Assembly (NCBI GenBank): GCA_002840715.1
Contig: PHBW01000010.1
Location: forward strand, 1 to 64,000
Direction: 5' to 3'
From: Chloroflexi bacterium HGW-Chloroflexi-4
GTDB lineage: Bacteria > Chloroflexota > Anaerolineae > Anaerolineales > Anaerolineaceae
DNA length: 64,000 nucleotides
The notes under the pieces were generated by a model. The model was not told the DNA's origin. It did no database searches and saw only the letters and a list, made by a program, of their open reading frames with translations. Shown piece by piece: positions 19,401 through 27,745 of this stretch; within the stretch, counting starts at the first letter, position 1, and every line of letters begins with the position of its first letter. The position numbers were made by a program, and so were the translations under genes.

Positions 19401-22287
19401 TAAACCACAGCAGCAATAAAGGCAACACATATAGAGTCGTTATTAATTCATTTTTTGAAATAAACAACATCCAGATGGTCAGAAAAACAACCAGCAGGCT
19501 TGAAGCAGACATTTTTTGCCATGCAAAATTTCGACGAGCCTGGGAACCAAAAATTTTGGCGCTTTGTGCTGCAGTGGTCCATTGTAGTAGATTTTTTTTA
19601 CTGATCATCATTCGATATAAAGTTGTAAAAATGGCATCGCTTGAAATATAAGCCTCATAGGGCAAGAAAGCGATCGCCAAGAACCACCGCAAAATATTCC
19701 ATCCCATAGGCCTAAAGGCAATCCGAATATCTTCGCCCTTCAGGACAGACCCCGTGCTGTGCACAACTCCTGTGAGAATAGGAAGCCCGAGAGTCAATAA
19801 ACCAATTGAAATCCAAAGGAAGTTAAATTCCGGCAGAACCATCAATCCCAAGATAAAAAGAATTAGTAACGATGGGGCTAGCAACGATCGACGCAAATTA
19901 TCAAACATCTTCCAACGGTCAACAATTGAAAATGTAAGGTTCGGCCTGTTCTTTTCGAGTAGCCAGGGCAACAATTGCCAATCACCACGAATCCAACGTC
20001 TTTGGCGCATTATCTGGGTAAAGTAATTTTGCGGATAATCTTCGATCATGGTGATATCTGTCACCAATCCAGCCCGCCCCATAATGCCTTCCAATAAATC
20101 ATGACTCAAGACTGCATTTTCTGGGATATGTGCATCAATGCTGCGCATAAAGGCGTCTACATCATAAATTCCCTTTCCCACAAAACTGCCTTCACCAAAA
20201 TAATCTTGATATGCATCAGAAACCGCAAGAGAATACAAATCCAACCCAGCATCTCCGCTGAAGAGGCGAGTGAACCACGAATGATTCGCGCTTCTCGGAT
20301 GAATTTCCATTCGTGGTTGAAGAACTGTATAGCCTGAAATAACCTGCCCTGTTTTCTCGTCAAAAACAGCCTGGTTAAGAGGATGAGCTAGTGTACCAGC
20401 CAGGCGGCAGGCAGCTCCCCTTGGCATAATGGTGTCTGAATCCAGTGTGATTACAAAAAGAGTACGCGCCAAAGCTGACAAATCATCAGGAGCTGTTATA
20501 AATGTGAGATTTTTCTTTGAACGCAACAGTTGATTTAGCTCGAAAAGCTTTCCCCTTTTACGTTCCCATCCCATCCATTTTCCTTCTGAAGCATTCCACA
20601 ACCGTTTGCGATGGAGAAAATAGAAGAGCGGATCATTTTGCCGTGGGACATAATGGATTTGATCAATCAACGTGCCATTTGATGACAGACGGTCAGGAGC
20701 ATGGTCTTCATATTTGCGGTTAAGGAATTCAGTCGAGGCTTTTGCATACTGTATAAGCATTGTATCTTCAGGCAAAGTCTCAGTATCGGCATCGCGAAAG
20801 TCAGTTAATAGCGCAAAACTCAGCCCACGCTCTGGATTGCGCAGGTAATGCAATTCTATTTGTTGGATAAGTGAATCTACATCGCCACGATTGGTTATCA
20901 TAGCTGGGATGACAATCAGGGTTTTAAAGGGATCAGGAATTTCTTCTTTAAAATCAAGTTTTGGCAAATATTTTGGTGGAATACGAAGCGTAATCAGCCA
21001 ATTAACCAAACTTGTTGCAATGGTCAAAACTGGATTTGTAATTAATAAACAAATTATAGTTATTACAATCCACTTAAAAGGAGTCGAAAGGATTAAGCTA
21101 ATCGGAATATCTGAAACTAAAATGATGCTAAAACCGATTATGGCAAATAAAGTCAATGTAAGAAGAGAAATTATTCCAATACTGGAAAAATACATGCCTG
21201 AATTGTGTTTATTAATCCATTTTCTCAGCCTTTGCAAACGATTTGGTTTTACACCGAGTTTGTTTTCAAACTCGTACCGACCTTCTCCAAATAAATAGAA
21301 TCCAATGTGGTTTTGTTCATGACTCTTTTTCAACGAAACATCAGCACCGGATGGACCGGTTGAAAGAGCCATTTCAATTAAAACCTGGGCAATTTCATTT
21401 TCATCACGATTTAGACTATACGAAAGTGACTCAATTTCTTTTCGGTATTGATCACGAGTTTTGAAATCCATTTGAGTATATTTTTTTGCAGGATCATGGC
21501 TAAGTGTTTTCTCAAGGCAACTCACTGTTTCAAAAAAATCATTCCATCTTAATTCATCAATAGCACGAAGGCTTAGAATAATGTTTGCTATTTTATTGTT
21601 GACTTCCTCATCAGACCCGCCATCCAATGTTGGAGCATCTTGATCAACGATAAGGAAATCTGCAAAATAAAATGGCAACTTGGGTTGAACCGGAGGATTT
21701 ATAGTTGTGTTTAATTCATGAGATAAAAATTCAATTAGACAATATCTTAAGAAGATGGGCAAAGCCCACAGCTCACCCATCGATAATGAAATACTGAGTT
21801 GAAACTCTTTCAAAATATTGATGGTATCGATTGAATCAAAAAGCATATATTGAGATGAAAGAATTGCACGCGCCAGAGCATAAATACGAGGAAACCCACT
21901 CATAGGTCCACTCGCCAGTTTGGGGAGCTGCAAATAGAAACTGAATGGAAGATCTTCTTTTATTTGTTGAAGAGATTGGCGAATAATATAATAATTATCC
22001 AGCATCCATTCAGAGGTATAAGACAGCGCCATCTGCTTTTGCGAGATCTCTCGAAAATACTGATGAGCATCTGCAAGCCAGGCGACATGCAGTGCCAGAT
22101 CATGCCCTGGAATATCCCGCCTGGTCAAAGATTTTCTTGAAGTTCCTTTGAAGGAGCTTGAAACCACATCTTGAAAATTTTTTATTAAGACTTTTACAAG
22201 ATTGTGAGTTTTTTGATTTTTTGAGGAAGTCGAATTTTCTTCATTGTATCCTTCTTGATTCGTTTGATTAACACAATCATCTATCAT
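13444..22287 (-). CDS. ndvB: Cyclic beta-1,2-glucan synthase-like protein (NdvB/ChvB type)
   Basis: At 2947 aa this is the largest gene in the window and matches the usual 2800-2900 aa of the family. An N-terminal soluble part is followed by membrane helices (about residues 370-460). A GT84 glycosyltransferase domain carries DSDT near residue 616 and QRRWIRGDWQ near residue 762. More helices follow (about 810-1000), then a glycoamylase-like domain (about 1050-1600), and a C-terminal GH94 phosphorylase module with the catalytic GTGDWNDGM near residue 2615 and PGTRENGGQYTHA downstream. Family members make and cyclise beta-1,2-glucan, with the GH94 part setting chain length. A GGAGG site precedes the ATG. 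The start lies 2 bases after the universal stress gene, so the pair forms one unit. Its role in a monoderm envelope is unclear. Confidence 0.9.
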   Translation of the reverse strand: MIDDCVNQTNQEGYNEENSTSSKNQKTHNLVKVLIKNFQDVVSSSFKGTSRKSLTRRDIPGHDLALHVAWLADAHQYFREISQKQMALSYTSEWMLDNYYIIRQSLQQIKEDLPFSFYLQLPKLASGPMSGFPRIYALARAILSSQYMLFDSIDTINILKEFQLSISLSMGELWALPIFLRYCLIEFLSHELNTTINPPVQPKLPFYFADFLIVDQDAPTLDGGSDEEVNNKIANIILSLRAIDELRWNDFFETVSCLEKTLSHDPAKKYTQMDFKTRDQYRKEIESLSYSLNRDENEIAQVLIEMALSTGPSGADVSLKKSHEQNHIGFYLFGEGRYEFENKLGVKPNRLQRLRKWINKHNSGMYFSSIGIISLLTLTLFAIIGFSIILVSDIPISLILSTPFKWIVITIICLLITNPVLTIATSLVNWLITLRIPPKYLPKLDFKEEIPDPFKTLIVIPAMITNRGDVDSLIQQIELHYLRNPERGLSFALLTDFRDADTETLPEDTMLIQYAKASTEFLNRKYEDHAPDRLSSNGTLIDQIHYVPRQNDPLFYFLHRKRLWNASEGKWMGWERKRGKLFELNQLLRSKKNLTFITAPDDLSALARTLFVITLDSDTIMPRGAACRLAGTLAHPLNQAVFDEKTGQVISGYTVLQPRMEIHPRSANHSWFTRLFSGDAGLDLYSLAVSDAYQDYFGEGSFVGKGIYDVDAFMRSIDAHIPENAVLSHDLLEGIMGRAGLVTDITMIEDYPQNYFTQIMRQRRWIRGDWQLLPWLLEKNRPNLTFSIVDRWKMFDNLRRSLLAPSLLILFILGLMVLPEFNFLWISIGLLTLGLPILTGVVHSTGSVLKGEDIRIAFRPMGWNILRWFLAIAFLPYEAYISSDAIFTTLYRMMISKKNLLQWTTAAQSAKIFGSQARRNFAWQKMSASSLLVVFLTIWMLFISKNELITTLYVLPLLLLWFTSPGIVWGINHPITEKKITLNEEQVNHLRQITRRTWGFFERFVGPGDHWLPPDHYQESPVGIIAHRTSPTNIGLLLTSTLAAYDLGYLDQLALATRLSTTIESLDQLERFRGHFLNWYDTQTLQPLHPKYVSTVDSGNLAASFIVTSQACKNMLWKPIFRWDLWQGYLDTLANLTAMLKEMRKVEFDQQVEEINLSITKLHNEIMSVRTHSDQWYRLFEFASGPFWNDISYKLMDLVKVGRTAFSLSTLEKLQEVAAQVERHHIAVRRTITELVPWVPFFDNLPEYFQNSEFVNQIVEITKKLPVNLPLNQIRVHVKTALPLINALLKKVEDSPDRLLHKDSMNNASNWLVDLMNSLAKVDSNAEILSNRFLFITERCEQYTNEMDFRFLYHSQRAVFHIGYNLDAGSMDQNFYDLLASESRIASVVAIAKGDIPQKHWMHLGRPVTQIGGMYVLLSWSGTMFEYLMPPLFLRSYPGTLLSDSTIGSVQHQIAYGKSKAIPWGISESGFYRFDNNQNYQYRAFGVPGLGFKRGLADDLVISPYASLMAVSYAPHEVIHNIDQLINHKMLGLYGVYESIDFTPERLHLDETSVIVSEYMAHHQGMIMMAMVNFFHDDIMVDRMHSDPRIQSVELILQEQIPHRVETQDPYGENVSGTQRVSVAPVEITPWSVPVQTPIPQMHLLSNGSYNLLVSNMGGGYSSWKGIDLTRWQPDGVLDPWGTWIYIQDIQRDQDEVNEIWSACHQPLPAEADDMQVTYFAHMAVFRRMQDEISSNTELTVVPDDPLEIRRIHLHNHSEQYRSLRLTSYGEVILGSQAADSRHPAFNKLFIDSEYIPELGLQIFTRRPRSSQDASIFMAHMCVNKDPQIATRHEADRNKFIGRDRTMRNPIALTSNEYLTGTTGPTLDPIFSLGQSFIVEPHKSADLAFLTFTGDSRADVLELARKYHNWAIIDRSYHQANIAAQTWLGKQEISSQFFKNIMQVLSALFYPYKAIRASSEMLASNLLGQFGLWRFGISGDFPIMMVQLDDPQQIDLVAETLQIHKYLRSRRIKMDLVILNCQKTDYGAELKGSLYHLVAKMNGEDQLNQRGGVFILYGDHISTEEYTLLQTAARLVLDGAMGSLDRQLPGYSLPVHHLPAFIPTLPSDNDPITTTSESNSLTKNKEELLYPNDFGGFSLDGKEYVINWDAAFMNEKGSKVRKTTPAPWVNVIGYPNFGFMVSESGSQCTWAQNSGENRLTPWANDPVCDPTGEALYLRDEETGDVWTPTPMPAGSNQPYRVVHGAGYTRFEHSSHGLEQCLTLFSSPEDPVKIIHLKVRNTLPHTRRITVTQYIEWVLGTTHAANMAYIIPEYDSTLECLLASNPYSEEFGKRVAFLIASRPVHGLTADRTEFLGRGGTFALPVALLRLGLETRITPGEDPCAVLQIHVDLMPDAADEIYFVLGQGNDKQHALDLVKKYHDPAYVGAAFERTHVFWDKLLNQIQVKTPDKTADLLLNRWMIYQTLSCRIWGRTGFYQSSGAFGFRDQLQDVLALISIDPAITRSQILNAAKQQFEAGDVMHWWHPPSGRGVRTRFSDDLLWLPYVTALYIENTGDFNILEETIPFRRATELSDGEDERYGEFSQTDLSYSLLDHCQRAIEKGSTYGLHGLPLMGTGDWNDGMNRVGENGLGESVWLAWFISDVLNSFGSLMEQIGDLDDAHRYKARSKRYVKAIELSAWDGEWYQRAYYDSGETLGSNRDAECQIDAIAQSWSVLSGGGNAKRSRQAMQAVYDRLVKPQDRLSLLFTPPFDKTLLDPGYIKGYIPGTRENGGQYTHAATWTAWAFAKMGDGKRAGELFNLLNPINQADTFEKSLVYRVEPYVICADIYSQEPFIRRGGWTWYTGSSGWMYRLGLEAILGFHKVGNTLMMDPVIPPEWDGFEIKYKFGESLYLIQINNPAHLANGINNIELDGHVLSGLLIPLTDDGKEHHATVYMGKRVDKPKPFNV

Positions 22288-22289
22288 GC

Positions 22290-23342
22290 TTATAGCCCTC
22301 CTGATTTTTCACAGGCGAGTTCAGCAGCTGAAGGCATCACCTTTGATCTCGGCAAATCTTGAATGACTAAAACAGTTTTTGTGCCATGTTCCAAATAATT
22401 ACGAGTAACGGTTCCATAAGGCCAGGTAGCCCTTCCGGTATAGCCGTGGGCGCATAACACAACCAGGTCGATCCCCTCATCTTTATCGGCAAGTTCCTGT
22501 ATGGCAGATGACACGCTTGTATTCTCAATCACCAAGCTTTCACAATCAACTTGCATTCGTTCTTTCATTTCTTTTAAATAATTATTTACAGAAAGTCGAC
22601 TGACTTGCATCAATTGCTCAGACAGTTTTTCAATTTTTGCCGGGTAAGGCTCTGGTATCGGTACTTCGGGTGGTTTTATAACGGCAGCTAAAATTAGCTT
22701 TGTATTAGTTGAATTCTCCCGCATAATTGATCTTATTCTTGTTTCTCCACGAGCTAATGCAAGTCCTGCTGATAGCGAACATTCTGCTCTACGAGAACTA
22801 TCAATTGGCAGCAAGATGCGCTGATAACGGACGGACCTTTTTTCATCTGCATTTTGGTTGTAGGACCGAACCAATAGTATCGGCAAATAGACTAAATTAA
22901 TCACCTTCTGAGTAACGCTGCTGATGTTCCAACGGCTTAAGCCACTTGAACCATGTGTACTAATGACAACCAGATCAATATTTTCTGAATGTGCATAATT
23001 GATAATGTTTTCAGCAGTCTTGCCTTCAAGAATGCAATATTCAACTCGAGGTTTACATTCGTCAATATCAGCATTTTTTAGATTATTTGTAACTTGTTCA
23101 TCAGACACCAAATCTTTGCATAACCGATCCTTAATTCCTTTCATGTATATGTCAGCTTCTGCTTTTCTAATCTGCCACTTTAGTGGGTCAACCGCATCAG
23201 GGTTTTCATGAAAGGAAATTGGATTGAGAACTCTCAACAGAATAATATTGGATCCAAATATTTTGGCAAATTGCATGGCATGTGGAATTGCACGTTCAGC
23301 AAGTAATGAACCATCCAATGGAATCAAGATACGGGTAAACAT
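22290..23342 (-). CDS. Tandem-domain universal stress protein
   Basis: This 350-aa protein contains two Usp domains. The first (about residues 1-155) begins ILIPLDGSLLAERAI and ends with an ATP-binding-type segment VVISTHGSSGLSRW. The second (about 170-325) begins ILLPIDSSRRAECSL and has VVLCAHGYTGRATW. Both glycine loops fit ATP-binding UspA relatives. It is the first gene of the unit with the giant glucan synthase, which implies that glucan production is tied to a stress signal. A GGGAC-N19-TAAGAT promoter candidate lies about 195 bases upstream. Confidence 0.9.
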   Translation of the reverse strand: MFTRILIPLDGSLLAERAIPHAMQFAKIFGSNIILLRVLNPISFHENPDAVDPLKWQIRKAEADIYMKGIKDRLCKDLVSDEQVTNNLKNADIDECKPRVEYCILEGKTAENIINYAHSENIDLVVISTHGSSGLSRWNISSVTQKVINLVYLPILLVRSYNQNADEKRSVRYQRILLPIDSSRRAECSLSAGLALARGETRIRSIMRENSTNTKLILAAVIKPPEVPIPEPYPAKIEKLSEQLMQVSRLSVNNYLKEMKERMQVDCESLVIENTSVSSAIQELADKDEGIDLVVLCAHGYTGRATWPYGTVTRNYLEHGTKTVLVIQDLPRSKVMPSAAELACEKSGGL

Positions 23343-23537
23343 TTTTATGCTCCATATTAATGAAAATGAACATATGATTTTCTATGTTGGCTTTAGTTTT
23401 TATTAGAATTGCAAGGATTTCATTTAGACTACAAAATGGGGTATTGGTTATCACGCCAATATTCCTCAGATTAACCCAAACCTCAACCCAATCAAAATCA
23501 CTTGTGCGATTATTGATTAATGAAGATTGGCAAATTT

Positions 23538-23567
23538 ATCTTATAAAATTTGGACTGAATATGTCCC
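23538..23567 (-). promoter_or_regulatory. GGGAC-N19-TAAGAT promoter candidate for usp-ndvB
   Basis: The minus strand reads GGGAC (23563-23567), 19 bases, TAAGAT (23538-23543). Bases after GGGAC (ATATTCAGTCC) resemble those of the copies at 34337 and 39203. The leader to usp would be about 190 bases. Confidence 0.55.
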
Positions 23568-23638
23568 TGATGAAACCTCAAAAAAATCTGTCAAAAACCT
23601 GACACGATATAAAAAGTCACTATTTACATGTATATATT

Positions 23639-23667
23639 TTGATAATGCGTGATATAAACAATATAGG
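23639..23667 (+). promoter_or_regulatory. Sigma70-like promoter for the two-component genes
   Basis: TTGATA (23639-23644), a 17-base spacer and TATAGG (23662-23667) precede the kinase gene by about 170 bases. Confidence 0.35.
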
Positions 23668-23837
23668 GGCGTTTTACTTCGTAAATATATTGCTGCTTTC
23701 TTTATGGGTTCTTGTCTTGTTTTGTAATTACTGCCTTCAAAGGCGTGAATTATTAGGAATTTTTTCCAGACTCACCCTCTCATTGTAAAAATAAACATCA
23801 TAGTCCTGGTTGTGCCTGGTTTTGAAGAAAGGATTCT

Positions 23838-25754
23838 ATGAATCATGGAAATACATTTTTCGAGCACCAGTTCGTGGATTTAAAAACCCTTTATGGCAAA
23901 GCTGGGATAAAAGAAAAAAAACTGCTGGCGCTTCAACTTTCCAAGTGGGCTGACGAGCAATTGGAAGAATTAGGCGTTCAATCTTCCGAAATTAAATCGA
24001 ATGAAAACTTTCGTAATAATTCCAAACCTAATAAAACATCAATTCATCCTCAATTGAGCAACCACCAATTATTTGACCTATTAGATATTCGGACTTTAGT
24101 TAACAATAACGATTTTCTACGGCAGGTTACTCAAAATATTGAGCAAGTCATTTGGCTGCAAGATATTAATACCCACCAAATCTTATACTTAAGTCCTAAT
24201 TTTGAAGCTGTTTGGGGGCGTTCTGGTCAAGGGATGATAGACAACCCGTCCTCTTTATTAGAAAGTGTTCACCCAGAAGATCGTGTTCAGGTGCTAGTTT
24301 CAAAACCGCGCATCAACCATAAGCCTATCAACCAGATATATAGGATAATACGGCCTGATGCCAGGATTCGTTGGATTTTTTGCAGATCTTTTTTGATTGA
24401 CGATTCCAATGGACGACCTTACTGCCACTTCCATATTGCAGAAGATGTGACTGATCAAAAAAAAATCGAAATTGCACTGAGAAAAACATTGGACCGTTCA
24501 CGTGAGCAATTTGATTTAAGCCACAGGATGAGCCTGGTTAGGAAACCGGAAGCTGTTTTGAAAACACTTATGTCTGCTCATGAATTTCAAAGTGCTTTCC
24601 GAGCCGCCCTGCTTTTTTTTGATGACGTTTCAAAAGATAAGAATCATGGAGTGGAATTATCCGCAACATGGCAATCCAGTCAAAGTCTATCTCCTTGGAC
24701 AAACGAAGTAGTTTTATATGAGGAACACTTATTTTTACAACTTCTGCAGCCTAATCAAATTATCGTCATTTCTAATATCAATGAAGATCCACGATTGTCG
24801 CCGGTCATTCGTAAAATTTTACAAGAGGCTCAAATCAATATGTTTATTGCTTTTCCTATGATTGCATTAGGAACATGGCTTGGGTGTTTGATTGTTTATT
24901 TTCCAGAAGCCAGACAATTTGATCATATTGAATTGCGTCATATAAAGATATTAATTGATCAGACCACTATTACCCTTTTTAATCTCCAGCTACTTGAAGT
25001 GGAAGAAGAATCTCGGCACGAGGCTGAAAAAGCTAATAACATAAAAACCGAGTTTCTGGCAATGATCTCTCATGAGCTGCGAACGCCATTAACATCCATA
25101 AAAGGTTTTGCCACAACCTTATTGGCAGATGATGTTACCTGGAACTCTGAAGAGCAACATGAATTTATTCAGACAATTCTTCAAGAAACCTTGAGGCTTC
25201 AGGAACTGATTGACCATTTATTGGACCTCTCCCGACTTGAAGCGGGGATGTTGCCAATAACAGTAGAATCTCATTCAATATGGGAGATTATTAAAGATGC
25301 AGAACCCCAGATTAAATCGATGACAACTGGTCATATATTAAAATTGGATATACCCGAAAATTTACCCATGCTATCAGTGGATGCAAAACGTATCTCCCAA
25401 GTCATCGTAAATCTGGTAAAAAACTCTTCTATTTATGCTCCCAAAGGGACTATGATCAGTATCTCCGCGGTTGTACATGGTGATTTCTTGCAGATAAATG
25501 TTAGTGACCAAGGACCAGGAATTTCTCCAGGAGATTTTAAAAAGGTATTTAAAGCATTTAAACGAGGAACAGATGCAGAAAAAAAATATTTACAGGGAGC
25601 GGGATTGGGATTAGCCATTTGTAAAGGCTTAGTGGAAACCCACGGCGGCCGAATATGGATTAAGAAGAAAACTGTCATTGGTACTTCAATATCGTTTACA
25701 GTCCCAATCATTTCAACAAAAAGTTCAGTCATAAACTTAGAATCGGGGTATTAA
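23838..25754 (+). CDS. PAS-GAF sensor histidine kinase
   Basis: This 638-aa cytoplasmic-looking kinase has no membrane helices. A PAS domain (about residues 100-220, with SPNFEAVWGRS) is followed by a GAF-like domain (about 235-395), a HisKA dimerisation domain with the phospho-acceptor His in MISHELRTPL (about residue 414), and a HATPase_c domain with NLVKNS, DQGPGIS and GAGLGLAI boxes. It likely phosphorylates the response regulator that starts 2 bases after its stop. The pair lies inside the stress island, between the usp-ndvB unit and the adhesin genes, and is a candidate controller of the island. The signal is unknown. Confidence 0.9.
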   Translation: MNHGNTFFEHQFVDLKTLYGKAGIKEKKLLALQLSKWADEQLEELGVQSSEIKSNENFRNNSKPNKTSIHPQLSNHQLFDLLDIRTLVNNNDFLRQVTQNIEQVIWLQDINTHQILYLSPNFEAVWGRSGQGMIDNPSSLLESVHPEDRVQVLVSKPRINHKPINQIYRIIRPDARIRWIFCRSFLIDDSNGRPYCHFHIAEDVTDQKKIEIALRKTLDRSREQFDLSHRMSLVRKPEAVLKTLMSAHEFQSAFRAALLFFDDVSKDKNHGVELSATWQSSQSLSPWTNEVVLYEEHLFLQLLQPNQIIVISNINEDPRLSPVIRKILQEAQINMFIAFPMIALGTWLGCLIVYFPEARQFDHIELRHIKILIDQTTITLFNLQLLEVEEESRHEAEKANNIKTEFLAMISHELRTPLTSIKGFATTLLADDVTWNSEEQHEFIQTILQETLRLQELIDHLLDLSRLEAGMLPITVESHSIWEIIKDAEPQIKSMTTGHILKLDIPENLPMLSVDAKRISQVIVNLVKNSSIYAPKGTMISISAVVHGDFLQINVSDQGPGISPGDFKKVFKAFKRGTDAEKKYLQGAGLGLAICKGLVETHGGRIWIKKKTVIGTSISFTVPIISTKSSVINLESGY

Positions 25755-25756
25755 CC

Positions 25757-26440
25757 ATGGGAAATATACTAATTGTCGAAGATGATCCAAACATTCGCAA
25801 ACTCGTCAGAGTCAATCTGGTCAAACGCGGTTATACTGTCAGCGAAGCAGAAGACAGCCATAAAGCAATCGCGTTATTTCAAGAAATTCCTGTTGATCTT
25901 GTACTGCTTGACCTGGTCATACCGGGATTATCTGGTGTTGATGTGTGTACATGGATAAGAGCAAGGTCAGATGTACCAATTATTATTTTAAGCGCCCGGC
26001 TTGAAGAAGACCTCAAAGTTGCTGCCCTTGACGCTGGTGCAGATGATTATGTGACCAAACCCTTTGGACAGGAAGAATTGCTGGCCAGGGTAAGAGCTTT
26101 TCTAAGACGCACTTATATTGCAGCAAAAACCAGTGAAAACCGAATTCAAATTGGTGATCTGATTATCAATCTTGAAGCCCGAAGAGTTTTTATTGGTGAA
26201 GAAGACCTTCACCTCACTAAAACTGAATACATGATCCTGTCAGAATTAGCCAATCGATTGGATGGCATAGTGACTCATGACGAGCTATTGGTCCGTGTAT
26301 GGGGGCCAGAGTATCGCGGCTCTAACCATTATCTTCACACATACCTGGGACGATTGCGCAAAAAATTGGGGGACTACAACGAATTACTCGAAACTGTATC
26401 CGGCATGGGGTATAACCTGCATTCAAAAAAGATTTTTTAA
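25757..26440 (+). CDS. OmpR/KdpE-family response regulator
   Basis: This 227-aa regulator has a receiver domain (residues 1-120) with acidic pocket EDD, phospho-acceptor Asp in LVLLDLVIPG (about residue 54) and the conserved Lys in DDYVTKPFG. A winged-helix DNA-binding domain follows (about 130-225, with TKTEYMILSELA and SNHYLHTYLGRLRKKL). The architecture and SGMGYNL ending match KdpE/OmpR proteins. The 2-base gap to the kinase shows they form one unit. No target site is known, and the GGGAC elements nearby are one possibility to test. Confidence 0.92.
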   Translation: MGNILIVEDDPNIRKLVRVNLVKRGYTVSEAEDSHKAIALFQEIPVDLVLLDLVIPGLSGVDVCTWIRARSDVPIIILSARLEEDLKVAALDAGADDYVTKPFGQEELLARVRAFLRRTYIAAKTSENRIQIGDLIINLEARRVFIGEEDLHLTKTEYMILSELANRLDGIVTHDELLVRVWGPEYRGSNHYLHTYLGRLRKKLGDYNELLETVSGMGYNLHSKKIF

Positions 26441-26552
26441 ATTAACCGTAATGTTTATTTTCTAAAAATTAAAGCAAAAGTTTTGAGAAAAAAATAGTTT
26501 TTTACTGATTATTTAGCCAAAAGCATAAACACAAAACGAACTATTAATAATA

Positions 26553-26591
26553 AAAAAGCTACCCTCATCAACCTCTCGAGGATAGCTTTTT
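26553..26591. terminator. Bidirectional terminator between convergent genes
   Basis: The stem AAAAAGCTA-CCTC with GAGG-TAGCTTTTT (one mismatch) lies between the response regulator and the convergent secreted-protein gene, with T-runs on both strands. Confidence 0.8.
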
Positions 26592-26618
26592 GTTTATAAC
26601 GTTTTGATTATTGGGAAG

Positions 26619-27371
26619 TTATTTTGATACATACCCAAAGAGTGTATAGATTCCAGCTTCAGGTGCGATAGCACAAGCTGAGTAAACTCCATCAACTTCA
26701 GGAATAACTCTGAAAGTTGTTGGAAGTCTTACCCAAAGGCCATCTTTCAATTGGCGAATTTCAGAAACCATCTTTGCTTCACCTGCAGGGAACGGATGGC
26801 AGATTTCGCCATAAGTGGTGACTTGAATGCCATTTGAATAACTATCAAGCCATGAAGGTCTGGGATACGTGACGAAATCCAATGAAACCTCGTTCCCCCT
26901 GCTCCACAAGCCAGGTTTTTCGACCATTGCCACATCCACTGCTATATCTTCTTCTGTGGGGACATGATAATACGCAAAAAGCGCGTAGGTTCCTGCATAA
27001 TATGTTTGTGCACAAGCGTGATAGATTCCCTCACTGGGTGCTGGTGCCAATGCGGTTGAAGTTTTTACTTTTACCCAAGTTTTATCAACCAATTGTCTGA
27101 TCTCGCCAATCCAGTTATAACCTGCACCTTTAAATTGATGGCAGATTAATGCAGGCGCCGTTGTCTTGATTCCATTGGTGATCAATTGCAAATAGGAGGG
27201 AGCCCCAACTGCAGTGACGTCAACTGCAGTACCAATTACGGGTGCTGGGACAATCCATTCGCCTGGTGCAAGTGATGAACCAGGTGCAGCTTCAACATTT
27301 CGGGGTACGTTTACCATTACCATACCCAAAACAAAAACAGTTACAAATAAAACGGTAAATACTTTTTTCAT
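26619..27371 (-). CDS. Secreted protein with two homologous repeats
   Basis: The product is 250 aa from the ATG at 27371, with AAGGA before it. A TTG five codons upstream is a poorer start. A signal peptide (about residues 1-29, ending EAA) is followed by two similar halves. Each has a YSNGIQ/LITNGIK-like start, an ICHPF or ICHQF cysteine, an SEIRQLKDGLWVRL or GEIRQLVDKTWVKV strand, and a YSACA or YHACA cysteine near a Gly-Tyr-rich end. The paired cysteines suggest one disulfide per repeat, outside the cell. I do not recognise the domain. It is preceded by an AGGAC-N19-TAATAT promoter candidate and so probably belongs to the stress set. Confidence 0.75.
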   Translation of the reverse strand: MKKVFTVLFVTVFVLGMVMVNVPRNVEAAPGSSLAPGEWIVPAPVIGTAVDVTAVGAPSYLQLITNGIKTTAPALICHQFKGAGYNWIGEIRQLVDKTWVKVKTSTALAPAPSEGIYHACAQTYYAGTYALFAYYHVPTEEDIAVDVAMVEKPGLWSRGNEVSLDFVTYPRPSWLDSYSNGIQVTTYGEICHPFPAGEAKMVSEIRQLKDGLWVRLPTTFRVIPEVDGVYSACAIAPEAGIYTLFGYVSK

Positions 27372-27407
27372 TTTTCCTTTTTTCAATCTAGATAGGTTGA
27401 TTTCAAT

Positions 27408-27437
27408 ATATTACTCATGCCCTCCGATATATGTCCT
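27408..27437 (-). promoter_or_regulatory. AGGAC-N19-TAATAT promoter candidate
   Basis: The minus strand reads AGGAC (27433-27437), 19 bases, TAATAT (27408-27413). This would give a leader of about 30 bases for the secreted two-repeat protein. Confidence 0.55.
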
Positions 27438-27568
27438 CAAAGAAAACAATAATTATCCTAAAATTTTTTATGGGGTTGAAACAAAAATTTTTCAATTTCA
27501 CATGATTTTTAGTTATTATTTATACCTAAAAAATATCAATAATTTCAGTAATTATTGAGTTTGTGTAT

Positions 27569-27598
27569 GGGACATTAACAGCCAAGATTGATTAAGAT
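27569..27598 (+). promoter_or_regulatory. GGGAC-N19-TAAGAT promoter candidate for the adhesin-sortase unit
   Basis: GGGAC (27569-27573), 19 bases, TAAGAT (27593-27598). The bases after GGGAC (ATTAACAGCC) match the copies at 34337 and 39203 (TAAATAGCC). It is the only good promoter before the 27746-29850 genes. Confidence 0.6.
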
Positions 27599-27745
27599 GG
27601 TAATGAACCTATTCCCACCGATGAAAGGAGAGAATTTTTGATCTTGATTTTGAAATAACCCTTCCCAAGATAACTTACACTGCAATGAAAGGATAGGATT
27701 GACTATTGTTGTTCAAATAATCTAGATCACAAATCGGTTTGCACA

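Larger units (their letters stand above)
23343..23837. other. Divergent intergenic region between usp and the sensor kinase
   Basis: This 495-base AT-rich stretch has no convincing gene. It holds one promoter candidate facing each way: the GGGAC class toward usp and a sigma70-like one toward the kinase. A 72-codon plus-strand frame here overlaps the minus-strand promoter and lacks a ribosome site. Confidence 0.6.

Noticed and set aside
23384-23602. 72-codon plus-strand frame between usp and the kinase
   Set aside because: It has no ribosome site, overlaps the minus-strand promoter candidate and shows no protein-like conservation features.
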